Shown: piece after piece, positions 52,657 through 64,000 of the stretch
Numbering within the stretch: position 1 is the first letter of the stretch
Layout: each line of letters opens with the position of its first letter
Source of the DNA: Anopheles merus
Taxonomy: Eukaryota; Arthropoda; Insecta; Diptera; Culicidae
Direction of reading: 5' to 3'
Length of the DNA: 64,000 nucleotides
Assembly (NCBI RefSeq): GCF_017562075.2
Contig: NC_054084.1
Location: forward strand, 40,888,197-40,952,196
Notes under the pieces: generated by a model
What the model saw: the letters and a program-made list of their open reading frames with translations, nothing else
The model's database searches: none
Told to the model about the DNA's origin: nothing
Made by a program: the position numbers and the translations under genes

Positions 52657-55600
52657 GATATGCACGATACAATAATTTTGGATGACCAGGATGATCTTGC
52701 CAAGAATTAAGAATCTGTGAGAACTCCTCCAAATACTTGAGAAGCTATTGGACATTGACAATTTGAAAGCCAACTTCAGCTACTTTTTTTTGTTCTTTTG
52801 TTTACTTTTATAGAGACTTTAAACCGATTGGCCTCATTCGCTTCTTTTAATCGAGGAATTAATTTTATACTTTAAATTTAACATTTTTCTTTGCAAGCCA
52901 TGTGTTATGCGAATATCAACTGTAGCTCAAAACAGAACTTCAGCTTAAAAATGCAATGAAAAATCAAAATTTGAATCTCCAAACCTTTAATAACACAAAA
53001 CGTATGCTTGATTCTACCATTTTATTGGGTGATACGGTCAATCATCTGCCAGAATGTCCACCTTACCCCACTTGTAATCCAATCGAGTCTCATATCACTG
53101 CCCAAAATCGTCCACACTTTCTCCAAAGAAACCCCGGCGTTCACACACAGTTCAAGCCGATTTTGGCCGTAGTTCGATTCCACACATACCGTGTGTGTGT
53201 GTTTTTCTGTCTCGTTAATATTCCGGCGTGATCGGTGGATGCCATACTTGTGAAAAGTAGCAGCAGTACCGTGCGCACATACTAAATTAACTGTACTTCA
53301 CCACTGGCGCGGCAACAGTACTTGTAGCACGCCATGCCGGCACGGCGAACGATTCAGCAAACTTCAACTAGGCCTGTCCAAGGGTGGCTGTGTGGTGGAG
53401 CTGTCAGCCGGCGACTTTCGCATTCACGCCAGTTTGGCTGGACAGACCGGAGGGAGCGCGCGTGCGCTTGCCAGTAGGAATAACTCCGATGACAACTTTG
53501 GACCATCGTAAACATACTTTCCTATCCTAGATCATCAACCAAACTGTTGGGGAGGAATTGAACCTGTGCAAAGAGTGGCAGTGGGAAGTAGAAGAGTCTG
53601 TTTGCGTCCGAACCATTTTGTGCGTGCGTGGGAAGAGCTGAAGGATGGATACAACTCGCCACTACCGGTACAAATTGAAGGGAGCCCCGCCGCACACCCA
53701 GTACGTACCATTATGTCGTACGTGTTGACATAGAATTCGTGCCGTGCCTGTGGTCACTTCACGCAATCTACCATGAGGCTAGGGGGGGAAGAGGGACAAA
53801 CGGGCAACGCGATATAGAAGCAGCGGAACGTTCAGTCGTAGTCGTCTATGTCCTCGATTTGAACGGACGAGCGAACGAACGCGCGCGCTCTGGCCCAGAC
53901 TTTTGGGTGAACCTTGCCGACACAGATTACGGAGCGCGTGAGGGGTGTGTTGCCGCCTGGGTGTCAGTTCGGTGGGGTAGTCATCGTCGTCGATTCGCGT
54001 GCCACCACAAACCGTGCGCAATGTGTCAACACTTGGGGTTTGCCCGGTTGTTCTTCCGGGCTCCCAGTTGAAACGGATTCCCCAATGTAAGAGGAGCGCC
54101 GGTGGAGCGGTCGTCGGTGTCAAATCTGAAACAGCTGCAATAATGGCGAGGATGCAGTCGCAATTTGCATACACACCAACTCTCCTGCCCCACCCCACGT
54201 CGCTTTCGTCCAGAATCGCGATACACACGCATACAGGGGCTCGTTGAGACACTTCATGAAGTTATTATTCCATTAGGAGCTTATTGTGCTGCTTGGCACG
54301 CATCCGCGTACCGGAGAGGGTTCGCAGGAGCAGCTCGCGTCTTCTTGCCGGTAGGGTCGTTTGCAACGAGCGACATGTCATCGCGCGCCGGTGAGACGCG
54401 ACTATTCTTGGATCAAAAGGAATGCCTGACTGGCTGGCTGGCTGACTGAGAGTGTATAGAATCTCTGCAAATATATGCTCCACTCTTCATTAGCGAGACT
54501 ATAGGGGATAACACGCATGTGGAATTTGTGAATCAGTCTACAAACCCGCAGTGTGTAGCTCCCTCCTCACTACCATCTCACTCTGGTATCGATTGCAATA
54601 TTTGTGCGCTCTTCGGCACAGCAAACTGCCTTCGACATGACAGGTTCTACATTAGCGTTCCACATAAATATTAGTGGAGCAGATTTTTGCGTCCTTCCTC
54701 CTTTTTGTGCACTAGACACAGCTTCCCTCCAAGTTGTTTGCATTCATGGTGAATGTAGTTCGCATATTATATGATCTGCTACAGTTAATAAATCTTGATG
54801 CATTGGCAAGACGGAAGAAGTTTAACCGGCGCAATCTCTCTTGCAGCTGAGACAACAGCACAGTCTAGACCGTGGGGTATCGCCGTTTTTTTTTGGAGTT
54901 GCAGACTCATCTCCACATTTCACATCTCTCACACTGGTTCTGTGTCCTGCAGTGCAGAAGAAACGAAAATTGGACGTCCGGTGCAGGGGAGAGCGCTTGA
55001 TGCCGCGGGCCGTAGCATCGGGCTCTGCAGCGGACACGCGCGCACAGTGTGCCTCTTCAACGCTCAGTAGAGGAGAAAAATGTTTTATTGTCTACCATTG
55101 GCACTAATTATCCCATCCAGAAAACGCAAGCAAGGGGGCCGCCGAAACAAAGTGCGAATGAGTCAAGGGAAGACTGGTTAAATGTGAAACAAACAGTATA
55201 GAAGAAAAAAGCAACTCCCCGAACATATACGCGCCTTTGCTGCATGTGGAGAGCTGTTGGCACAGGGTAAGCTACACACACAAACATACACACACATGAA
55301 GTGTTCGACACACATAAAGTGGCCATTTTGGAAAGGCGTTTCTGTGGTGTGTTTTATTTTGGATACGGTTTTTACACTCTCCTTCCTGTTGTTTCAATAT
55401 ATACATTTGTTCATTTTTATCCTTGCTATCCTAATTCCCTTTAAAGCCATTGTCCGGGTCACATGCGCGAGGGCAAGCGTTTTGTTTCATTTACTTTTCG
55501 GATTCAAACGCAACAGAGAGGACCGCCCGCCTGCATGCGTATGAAATCGCACGCGGAGAAGCGGAACCACGGCAGGGGTGTGTTTCGTGTCTCGTTTGGC

Positions 55601-58296
55601 ACACGCTGCGCCGCGTTCGGTCGCATGCAGCGGTGCAACTTATTGAGATTGCTTTATTTCGACTCTTGGTTTGATTTGTTTTACGGGGCTGGCTGATGGG
55701 AAGTTGGCTCCCACGCCTAAGTAAATGTGATGCGGGAGATATTCCACTGCACTAAATTAACGAAAACAGCAATCGGAGAGTCAGACCGACTCAAAAACAA
55801 AAGGCATAAAGTACTCTGTAATAAAGGGTAGTCGCAATTAAATTTTCCCTTATATCTTGTTTGTATCTTCAAGTGGGATCAGTTCGAATATATGTCTAGT
55901 GAGTGGAGATGGTAACCGTAAACAAAACATCATCTAAGTGTTTTTTATTATTTAGGAGGGAATATTTTTTAAGTGTTAAATGTTCAAAAATTGTTCATAT
56001 ATTACTTAGTTTACGAAATAATTATCAAACAATACTCATCATTTTGCTACAGGCTTCTATGCTTAAAATCAAGAGAAGTTTCAGGATTCATTGAAATGCA
56101 TATCTTCACATTTACATGCAAAAGTGCTGGAAAATCTCAACCACACTTGCATTCGACGAGAATCTTTACATGATTTATTAAGTACTATTATTTACATCAC
56201 ACAACACACTTGGACACTTTCAATTCAATGCACCAAAGCCATTCTTTAGCGAGAGATTTTGATGCAAATTTTAAATGCAAATTAGTTGCAACTTTCTGCA
56301 ATTTGCTGTGCAAAAGTACAATTGCTCTAGGCGACAGTAAAAAAGCAGTACTGACGCGGAGCTACTTTCCGAGTAGCTTGTTCAAAAATGTGTTCTTTTT
56401 TCTTTCAAGGATAAATGTACCATACCACAAAACCTAACCCTAGTCGAATGTTTAATAATTCCTTTGCATTTTTTACAACTCATCGATTCCACAGTATTCT
56501 ATCCTACACACACATCTCCATCTTACAGGCGAAACCGGAAACTCGTCTTCATATGCAATCACTTGCAGCTCTGCTGTTTGCTCCTTATTCCCCTCCAACT
56601 TCTTTGAAGTGGCTACTGTGCACAACCCAAAAAAGGTGGTATTGGGCTTCTTTTTCCTGCAAAATTCTAGCATCACCCAGCACACGCGGGAAGCTGGCAG
56701 CATTATTCATCAAACGTGTAGCCGAGGCGATGCTTGTTACAAGCTGACGTATGTACTGGGGTAGAATTGAACGTATCCTGGCACACCACTAGTGGAAAGC
56801 ACTTGTGTCGAAGCATTTCCTTCCTGCCACGGTCAGCATTATTCGATGTCTTCGACATCCGTCACCTTTACACTCCACATAATACACTAGAAACAACCGC
56901 ACAGACACATTACTTCTCCGCGCTGGGAAGGATACGACATAGAAGAAGTGTAGACAACAAGGAATCACCACAAAAAAATACACACACACACTCCCACACA
57001 TAGCATATAGCAAGAGGTGGAACGTTCGGAAAATGGCCGCCCTTTAAAGGCAGCAAGAATGTTTTGTCTCCCCCGCCACCGCCCGTCTGTTCCGTTTGGT
57101 CGATTGGTGGTTACGAGAGTTTGGCCACTGCGTTCGAGACACGTCAAAGCGAAGGTTTTTTCGAAGGCGCATCATCCAGCCATGTCAGGACACTGGGTCG
57201 GGTTGAGTTTTTCGTCGGTTTGGTCGAGTGCTGTTGCAGAGGGGGTGTTTGATGGGTTTGAGTTGTCCCTCGGCCGCACATACAAGGGGTTTGTTTGAAG
57301 CTTGGCTTGAAGTGCAACCGAAGCCAGCCAGCCAGTGCCGAGACGCGGTGAGTTGTACGCGACGCGTCCTTTTGCCCTTCGGTACATCAGCAAGCAGAAG
57401 AGCTGGTAGAAAACGAGGAACTGCTGCTACTTTTTCCCCTATTTGTGTGAGTGTGTGTGTGTCTTGATTGGCCTCATCATCATCATCATCGTAGCCCGCC
57501 CGTCTTGCTAGTTGTTGTTTTATCCATCATACCGGTACCGTTCCCTTTCCCCCCTTTCGTTTCTTACGTTACTAATCCTCAATCCCTCTCCCCTTGCTAT
57601 TATGGCTAGTCGTGTGCGTCAGTCTCGGTAGGAACTCGGAACAGGAAATAACACCAACAAACCCGACAGCGCGGCAATTGATGAATAAGAAAAGAGGACT
57701 AGCAAGAGCGAGCGAGCAGAGCAGTACGGGGAATGATATGAAGTGCTGCGCATACATTTTGTATGTAGCCCATCATCATCCCCTGTCCATCCGTCCGGTC
57801 CGGAGACGACGGGACGGGCTAGAGCGTATTCCTCCTCGCCTCCTATGGCCTGGTTGGATTGGCAGGGGTGGTGGGTACCCATCTTCGTCCTGGTGATGCA
57901 CACGTCCCAACACAGTCTCGCCTAACAGCACCACAACACTCCACGGTCGGAGTAAAAGAGCATCCTCCCGGGTGAAACGGGCGTATCGAAGGAGCAGGAG
58001 AGTGGAGCGAAAATGGTTTGGCGGCTGCTAAAACAAGCAAACCACCCGTAACGCATATCGTAAAAAGTAAGTGAAAAGGAGTCCCCAGTGTGTTCGGTCA
58101 CCGAGACACCATGAGAAGGTCATGTGGAGGAGGCTCGGGAAAAACATGCCCAAGGATGCACACACACACATGTATAAACTGTGAAGATAAAGGACGAAGA
58201 AGACTGGCAGGTTTAACAAACCGGCCACCACACCGTGTGCGGTAAGTAGCGGCCGATGATAAAAAGCAATAGTTCACCCTGGGAGGCGCAAAGATC

Positions 58297-58909
58297 CTAT
58301 AGAATCGGCGAGGCAAACTGCTCCAGGGACTTTGACCATCCTTCGTAGGTGTTTGGATTATTTGGGATAATCTTATTACGAGGCTGCCAGAGAACATGAA
58401 GCAGGGTGCAAAAAAGGAAAATTAACACCACAACGGTGAAAGGAACAGAAAGATGTTCTTTCTGATGGATGCCTTTTCTATTGGATTCAGTTTTTCGCTG
58501 AGCAGCCACATGTGAATAGAAGAAGAATAACACCAGTTTAAAGGGATGTTCTGGCTTTAAGTCTGCAAAAACATTTTTTATCAACAGTGCAAAACTCAGT
58601 CAAAGTTTTTGCAAGCATTTAGTAAACAGAGAACGGTAAATATATTCAAAAATATGATTATCTTAAGAATTTTTTAAATATTCACTTCATCTTACAGTTT
58701 ACAGTTTATCAAGTATTTCTGCATTATTTTCACGATATTTACCTGTAAAGAGAAGAAATTGAAACAAAACTCATGAATATGTTGATCTTCTATTATTGTT
58801 ATTTATGTACGCTTATTTAAGATACAGAATATTGTAAAAATATAATAATAGAAGTGTTCCAAATTATTCTACAGAAACTAATATCTTCTAATAGGTCCCC
58901 AGATGACAT
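58297..58909 (-). CDS. possible three-exon gene for a small membrane protein (hypothetical)
   Basis: Model read downwards: exon 1 58909-58826, exon 2 58742-58703, exon 3 58562-58297. The introns are 83 and 140 nt and AT-rich. Exon 1 starts at an ATG (MSSGDLLEDISFCRIIW...) and ends at donor GTATCT, which is weak. Exon 2 follows a strong pyrimidine-rich acceptor (CTTTACAG) and ends at GTAAAC. Exon 3 follows TTTTTGCAG and stays open for 87 codons to TAG. The phases match at both junctions, giving 129 residues. Hydrophobic stretches occur near residues 14-33, 52-61 and 84-99 (SVPFTVVVLIFLFCTLLHVLW), so two or three membrane segments are possible. The C-terminus is polar (PNNPNTYEGWSKSLEQFASP). 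I recognise no family, and no AATAAA was seen shortly after the stop. Chance assembly is a serious alternative, because AT-rich DNA offers many GT/AG choices. Confidence 0.2.
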
Positions 58910-61560
58910 TCAATTATTGTCGAGGAGATTGAATTAACATCCTTCGGATTGCGACCAATCATAACAGAACATTTTTTCTTGCATTATTACTATTCTTACA
59001 CACATACGCACAAACACTGAGAATGAAAGGAAACTCGGCCCCGGAAAAATACGCGCGAAAAGATTAATGCCAAGTAAATATTATTGTTTATTTTGGCTGC
59101 TCACTGGGCTGCGCTGCTGCCACACTCTCCCCCGGTCCGTTCATCTACGCGTTTGCGCTAAATCGGATGTTTCGAACCTCGTTTGACAGCCCACTCTCTC
59201 TCAGACGACAATCACACTTCCGCCGTTTAACTAAATAAAATCATTCCTGAGAACTTCATCGAGTGAGCGTGTACTTCATCCCTTCTGTATCCCTCTTCTG
59301 TATGTGCGTGTACTCACTCCGAACAGAAAAAATGAGATGCCCGCAAAAGCATACCAGGCGAGCACACAAAAGCGACACAAAGGATCGCGACCAGAGTACA
59401 CGTTAGGGAAGGTAGTGGGACAGTAGAAGAGCGGGCAATAAAAATATCACAATTCTGACGTAGATTTGTGTACACACGTAAATATCCGTCAAATCGTAGA
59501 GGGTCGGTAGGGGGTAGAGCAAGCAGCAGGAAAGTGTGGAGAAGGCAAACGCGCGCGCCCGTCGTTCAACGTTTGATTAAATATTGATTTTGACAATTGC
59601 TGTTTGAAAAGGTCGCTGCTGGCCTCCCGAGAACGGGTGCACGAGGTTGGGAGGAAAGGGACGTGTCTCCGCTTTCCCATCGCCACAAAGAGCGCAATGA
59701 CATTAGCGCGCCACATGCAGCGCGAGAGAAAGCTGAAAGACAGATAAGAGTGCCAATAAAGGAGCAAATAATACAATCGGCGAACAAAACCCGGTCAGGC
59801 AACAGCCCACCACCTCGTACGGGTGAATAAATTTATACATTTTTAATGAACTTAGTGCATACCGTAACAAAAAAAAAAAACAGGAGGCCCAGCATTTAGT
59901 GCGCTGTAGATGACGGTGAAAATTCGATTGCGAATTCTGTTTCCAAACGATTAGCTAGCTATCGAACGGCGGAAACCTGTCCGCACTTGCTGAAAATTGC
60001 TGGTGAAAAATTATTTGCATCGTGTGTCAATTTTTCCCTTTGGATTAGCGGCACAAGCTCAAACACACTGAGTGTGAGCAGAAAATAAACCAGCAAGCTA
60101 ACAAATATATCATTACCATTTTTCATGTCACCGCGGGATTCGACAAATTGAGATTTTCCTGCTCGAAAAAAGTCTATCATTGCAGAAGCCTCTCACTTTC
60201 TTTCCACATTCGCTACTGCTGCTCCAGAAATTCGTTTACATTGTGTTTCATGTTTTTTTTAGATTAAACCGCTGACAAATTGCCCAACGGGAGGAAAAGT
60301 ACTCCCGCACACAATGCTATTTGGGTGAGCCTTAATTCCGACAAATGATCCATAGGCTGTCATTTTCCTTTACGCCCTGAGCTTAACGCGAACGCGCGCG
60401 CGCGTTCCCTGCGGACGGGGGAATCAGAACGTCGAGCAGCAGGCTGGGTGAGTGAGTTTGCCAACGTTTCGCTGTCAAACTGTGGCCTAGGCCTAAACAG
60501 CAGCGCCCGGAAGAGCTCATCTTGCACATCGGAAGAAAGAAATGGTTCCACATCTATATCAACCCAGGAGAAGAAGCACCACGTGCGTTGTTGGCGTGCG
60601 TGTGCGTGAGTATGATGTTCCCCCGGCCAAAGCCGGACTGGAAGATGAAGCAGCAGACAAAGCAACATATCTTTTCGGCTCTCCCGGCGCAATAGCGTCA
60701 CATGTAACAAAGCGCCCTCCAAACCTCCAACTCCCACACACCACACCATTGTGCTGATCTTCTGGCTTGCAACCGTTCCTGCCAAGGGGTACCACCCTTT
60801 ATCAACCTCGGTTTACAGCGAGAGCAGCGTGTGTAGAACGAGGGGCGTGTGAGCATGCGGCGAAACATATTTATGACAAATGTTTCATTATCATAAAAAT
60901 AATATTTGTTAAGCTTTTCCACCACTTCTCGCCTTGTTCTTGCGCTGTTCTTTTAGCGCCTCCATGGAAAAGAAAGCACGATACAAGTTCGCGAATGTGC
61001 TGTACACCCTCCCATGCGCGCACACACACTCACACATTACACTACACACTGGTAGTTTCTTCCCTTTCCCTTCTGCACACACGCGCGTTAGATCTTGCAG
61101 GGTGTTTGGCCCTTCGTAACAGACAAAAACGAAAAGAATCCTTAAACTCCTCTCGTCGTTCGATGCTTCGTCGAATGGCGCGCGCGTACACACCAGCCAA
61201 GAGACAGCTCAGAACCGCAGCACTACACAAACACCCTCCTGCAACCTCCACGCCATGTCTCCGGAAGCACTGTATCGAACCGGCCAATTTATGCCACTAT
61301 CACTGGGCAGGGAGAAGCGAACCGACGAGGGAGCGACGAAAACAAATAATGATTGTCAAAATCGATGATGAACAGCCGGTCGGTCTTAATAGAGGGGATA
61401 CGAGTCGGGCTCATACCGGACGGTACAAGTAAGCGGCAGCAGCAGGCACACGGACGAGTGCGGTTCCACGCTTCAGGACGACACTGAAGATGAAGCTCTG
61501 AAACCTGGGAAAAACGAAACGCTTCATGATGGACAGACAATTGTTGGCGCAGGCAGTGGA

Positions 61561-61779
61561 GTTGAAGTTGAAACCCCTTACGCGTGTGTATGGTACCCGT
61601 TCGATAAGAGTGTGTTCATAACCGACTTACCATCGAAAAAAAAGTGTAAAATCGTTTACATCCAAGGTTGGCGCAGAGTTGGAACCACTCCAGCAGTTGG
61701 TGGGTTCTTTACACTAGAATTCAATTCCTTTACAAAATTCTACTCGACGCTGGAGATGGCACTATTCCAACGAATTTGA
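61561..61779 (+). pseudogene. possible odorant-receptor (7tm_6) C-terminal remnant
   Basis: An open plus frame (open from 61394) contains three motifs in the order expected for an insect odorant receptor. The first is an extracellular-loop-like TPYACVWYPFDKS. The second is an intracellular-loop/TM6-like DLPSKKKCKIVYIQGWRR. The third is a C-terminal TM7-like VGGFFTLEFNSFTKF followed shortly by LFQRI and the stop at 61777. In intact receptors I recall the PFD motif lying roughly 200 residues before the C-terminus, whereas here the two are adjacent. If real, the copy is internally deleted. The preceding 55 codons are hydrophilic and not receptor-like, and no ATG is in frame upstream. The resemblance is from memory of family consensus, not an alignment. 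It could also be a chance open frame. Confidence 0.22.
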
Positions 61780-64000
61780 ACTCAAACCATCTAGCTCAAT
61801 GCTTCAAAGGACTGTGCTTCAGCTACACTACGCTGTCCGCTATTTCTTTTCCATTAAGACGAATAAAATCTGAGCAAAAACAGCAGCTTGTACATATCTA
61901 CCATGTATCTTCGTTCATTTTTCCTACCACACATTGGGTTGCAACCTGTAGCCACAGCAAGGACTTTGAACTGAAAAGTGAACGAACTGGACCGAAAATG
62001 TCTTCTACTTTCAGTTCCAGCTACAGATCACAGCGTTCTTTTAGCGAATCTTATAACTACAACCTGCCCCTTACTTCACAACCTGCGTCTTACTAGGCAA
62101 CGCATTCTTCATCGTCCTCGCGAGACGATGGTTCGCGGCGTTCGCGTGTGTATGGGGCGCGGGCGGAGCACAGGATGTGTTCGTTGGAAAATTATGAGAT
62201 AATTTATACTGTTGCATGTGTGAACGCTACTCCCGACCGACCACTCGCTCAGTACGATAAGGATGAAATCCATAGCGCTGCTGCTGCTGCTCGGTTCGTT
62301 CGTTTTGCAATATATTTTAACACATGTAGCACACACTCCACCCGTGCGCTATCTTCCTTCACCACAGCAACACGTGCCGCACGGTCGCCGGAACATGCCA
62401 GCTCCAGACGGTGCACCATCGTCAACGAACGGATCCACCACCGGCCAAACCATTCGCAAGGATCTTCATTTTTGCGAATCTTCAAAACGAAACAGTCTGC
62501 TGTGCGCACCGAAGACAGTTGCACACCACACCACAGTCGGAGCATTTGCACGAAATCCTCAAACCAAACCCAATTTCTCACTCTCCCGAGACAACCACCC
62601 GCGTACACCGATCCCGCAATTGCCGGGCAGCACTAGAATCTCTCGGGTTGCCCAAATTCTTTTTACGCTTTGCGTTGCTGGGAAAAGTGTATGAAAAACG
62701 TTCCTAGGGCCAAAAGATTCTCACACCAACCAGGGTCCGGATGGTAACGAGCGCTGGATTGATTTATGCCTTTTTATTGTAGATATATATGCTTCGCTCA
62801 TAATGTACATCATTTTGCGCGCGCCTCTTCGTCTCGCGGTGGTTCCCCACAAAGCGCGCCGGTGGATCCTAGAAGTGCCGTTCCGTGCTGCGATGTCTCA
62901 CGAGAGATGATTGCATAAAGCGTGTAGGTAAGGCCGGCGAGAGCGAGCTGCTCCCAAGTGTGGAAGATGAATCTAGCAGAGACGAAAAACATAAAAAAAT
63001 CCACAACCATTTCCAATAGCGTGGTTTCTGTGTGAGTAGTCTACTTTGAGGGCGAACAGAAAAAAAATGACCCATCAATATTCACCGAAACCCCGTGTGT
63101 TTATTACTCGCACCCTGTGTGTGTATAAGTCTGTGTGAGGACGCCACATCAAAGCGTGTTGCCGTTGTTTGACAGGGGTAACTAGTGCCGGTTGTCTTGA
63201 CACTCATGTCACTCGGTTGAGGTGCAGTTGTGAACGAAGGAAAACAACCTTGCCCAGTTCACACAACTGTTTGTTTTGTCAACAAAGGGAATGGGGGAAG
63301 AGAGTTTAGTAGTAGTAGTGAAATAGGCGGTGAAAACATTTCTAGAAACCTGCCATTGCTCACGGAGAAGAATCAGTGAGCAAGGATTTAAAGTAACCTC
63401 TTTCGCTTCCTACTATACTATAAAAATTAAACATTAAAGTAGTTGACCCACTCCAAAGGATGGGACGAGAAAACCTCTAACCAAACCGCTCACTCCATGC
63501 GTGCAAATAAATCAAACCAATTTGCTTTCGTACCCAATTAACCTAAACCGAGTCCTAGAGCTCGCGCCGCTCAACCATCAGTTATCAACTGACAAGATAA
63601 ACAGACTGCTAACATTACAGAAGTAGGGGAAACAGCCAATGTAACTCTCCTCTCCCCCCAAAAATAGACATCTCTGTCCCCAAAGGATATGGAGCAGCAG
63701 CAGCAGGAGGACCTTAAACAAGATGGATGGCAAAGCCCACTCGAGCCGTTTTAATATTTTAATCCAAGCGTTTATGTCCCGCTTGCGCCAAAAACATTCG
63801 TTACCACCGTAACGTAGCTGCCGAAACGGACAGCCGGCCCATCGTGGCGCGGTAAGAAAAGGCGTGCGTAACCATCTGTCTATAGCTGTGTCCCAGGACT
63901 CGTCCCCCACGCGTGCTGCTGGGACGCGGGGAGGCCTCACTAGATCACTCTATGAGGAGGAAATGGTTGGAGAATTAGAGCTTCTGCAGCAATACACACA

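Larger units (their letters stand above)
38746..64000 (-). other. tgo: upstream tgo intron and/or 5' flank, exon not located
   Basis: Everything above the acceptor at 38746 is upstream of the first recognised tgo exon. The exon phase requires the previous exon to end with two bases of a codon. I looked for a donor in that phase preceded by a plausible Pro/Ser/basic N-terminus and found no convincing one. A 5' untranslated exon would be invisible to me. The stretch is rich in CA, GT and CG dinucleotides in places (for example 39100-40250, 57000-58000 and 60300-61500). It contains the weak candidates at 44930-45900, 58297-58909, 61561-61779 and 62263-62694. Confidence 0.5.

Noticed and set aside
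53171..53182. GTTCGATTCC, a B-box-like sequence suggesting a tRNA
   Set aside because: No A-box, acceptor stem or cloverleaf around it.
60767..61432. 221-codon plus ORF
   Set aside because: Contains CA/CG simple sequence (His-Thr runs), overlaps long ORFs in other frames, and has no recognisable domain.
62263..62694. 143-codon plus ORF with a Leu-rich signal-like start
   Set aside because: The hydrophobic start comes from a CTG repeat. The rest is polar with no motif, and overlapping ORFs exist in three other frames. Kept out for lack of support.

Overview
The window is eukaryotic and almost entirely non-coding. It reads as insect DNA, most likely an anopheline mosquito. This rests on its moderate GC content, dense CA/GA/CT microsatellites and homopolymers, insect-type splice sites, and one tRNA-derived SINE whose sequence I recall from Anopheles genomes (from memory, not checked). 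No rRNA, tRNA gene, CRISPR array, operon or bacterial signal was seen.

The one certain gene is tango (tgo), the insect ARNT/HIF-1beta bHLH-PAS partner protein, on the minus strand. Two exons lie in the window. The upstream exon (38745 down to 38665) encodes an acidic N-terminal segment ending in MDEDNVQDKERFA. The next exon (8681 down to 8521) encodes the whole bHLH domain. The two splice phases join exactly, making one Ser codon across the junction. About 30 kb of intron (8682-38664) separates them. Positions 1-8520 belong to the next intron, because no PAS-domain exon was found there. Positions 38746-64000 are upstream intron and/or 5' flank; I could not identify the preceding tgo exon.

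The rest holds simple repeats, one SINE (22826-23033, minus), several compact inverted repeats, and a few weak candidates for nested or fossil coding sequence. These are: a 67-codon ORF with a signal-peptide-like N-terminus just upstream of the bHLH exon (8934-9137, plus); a three-exon small membrane-protein model (58909 down to 58297, minus); an odorant-receptor-like C-terminal fragment (61561-61779, plus); and several stop-poor frames. In 64 kb read in six frames, stop-poor stretches of this size are expected by chance, so confidence in all of these is low. Most long ORFs here are low-complexity or compositional artefacts.

Functionally, the window shows the 5' part of a developmental and hypoxia/xenobiotic transcription-factor gene whose DNA-binding exon sits alone between very large introns. 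Those introns probably carry regulatory sequence, but nothing in the sequence alone proves an enhancer.
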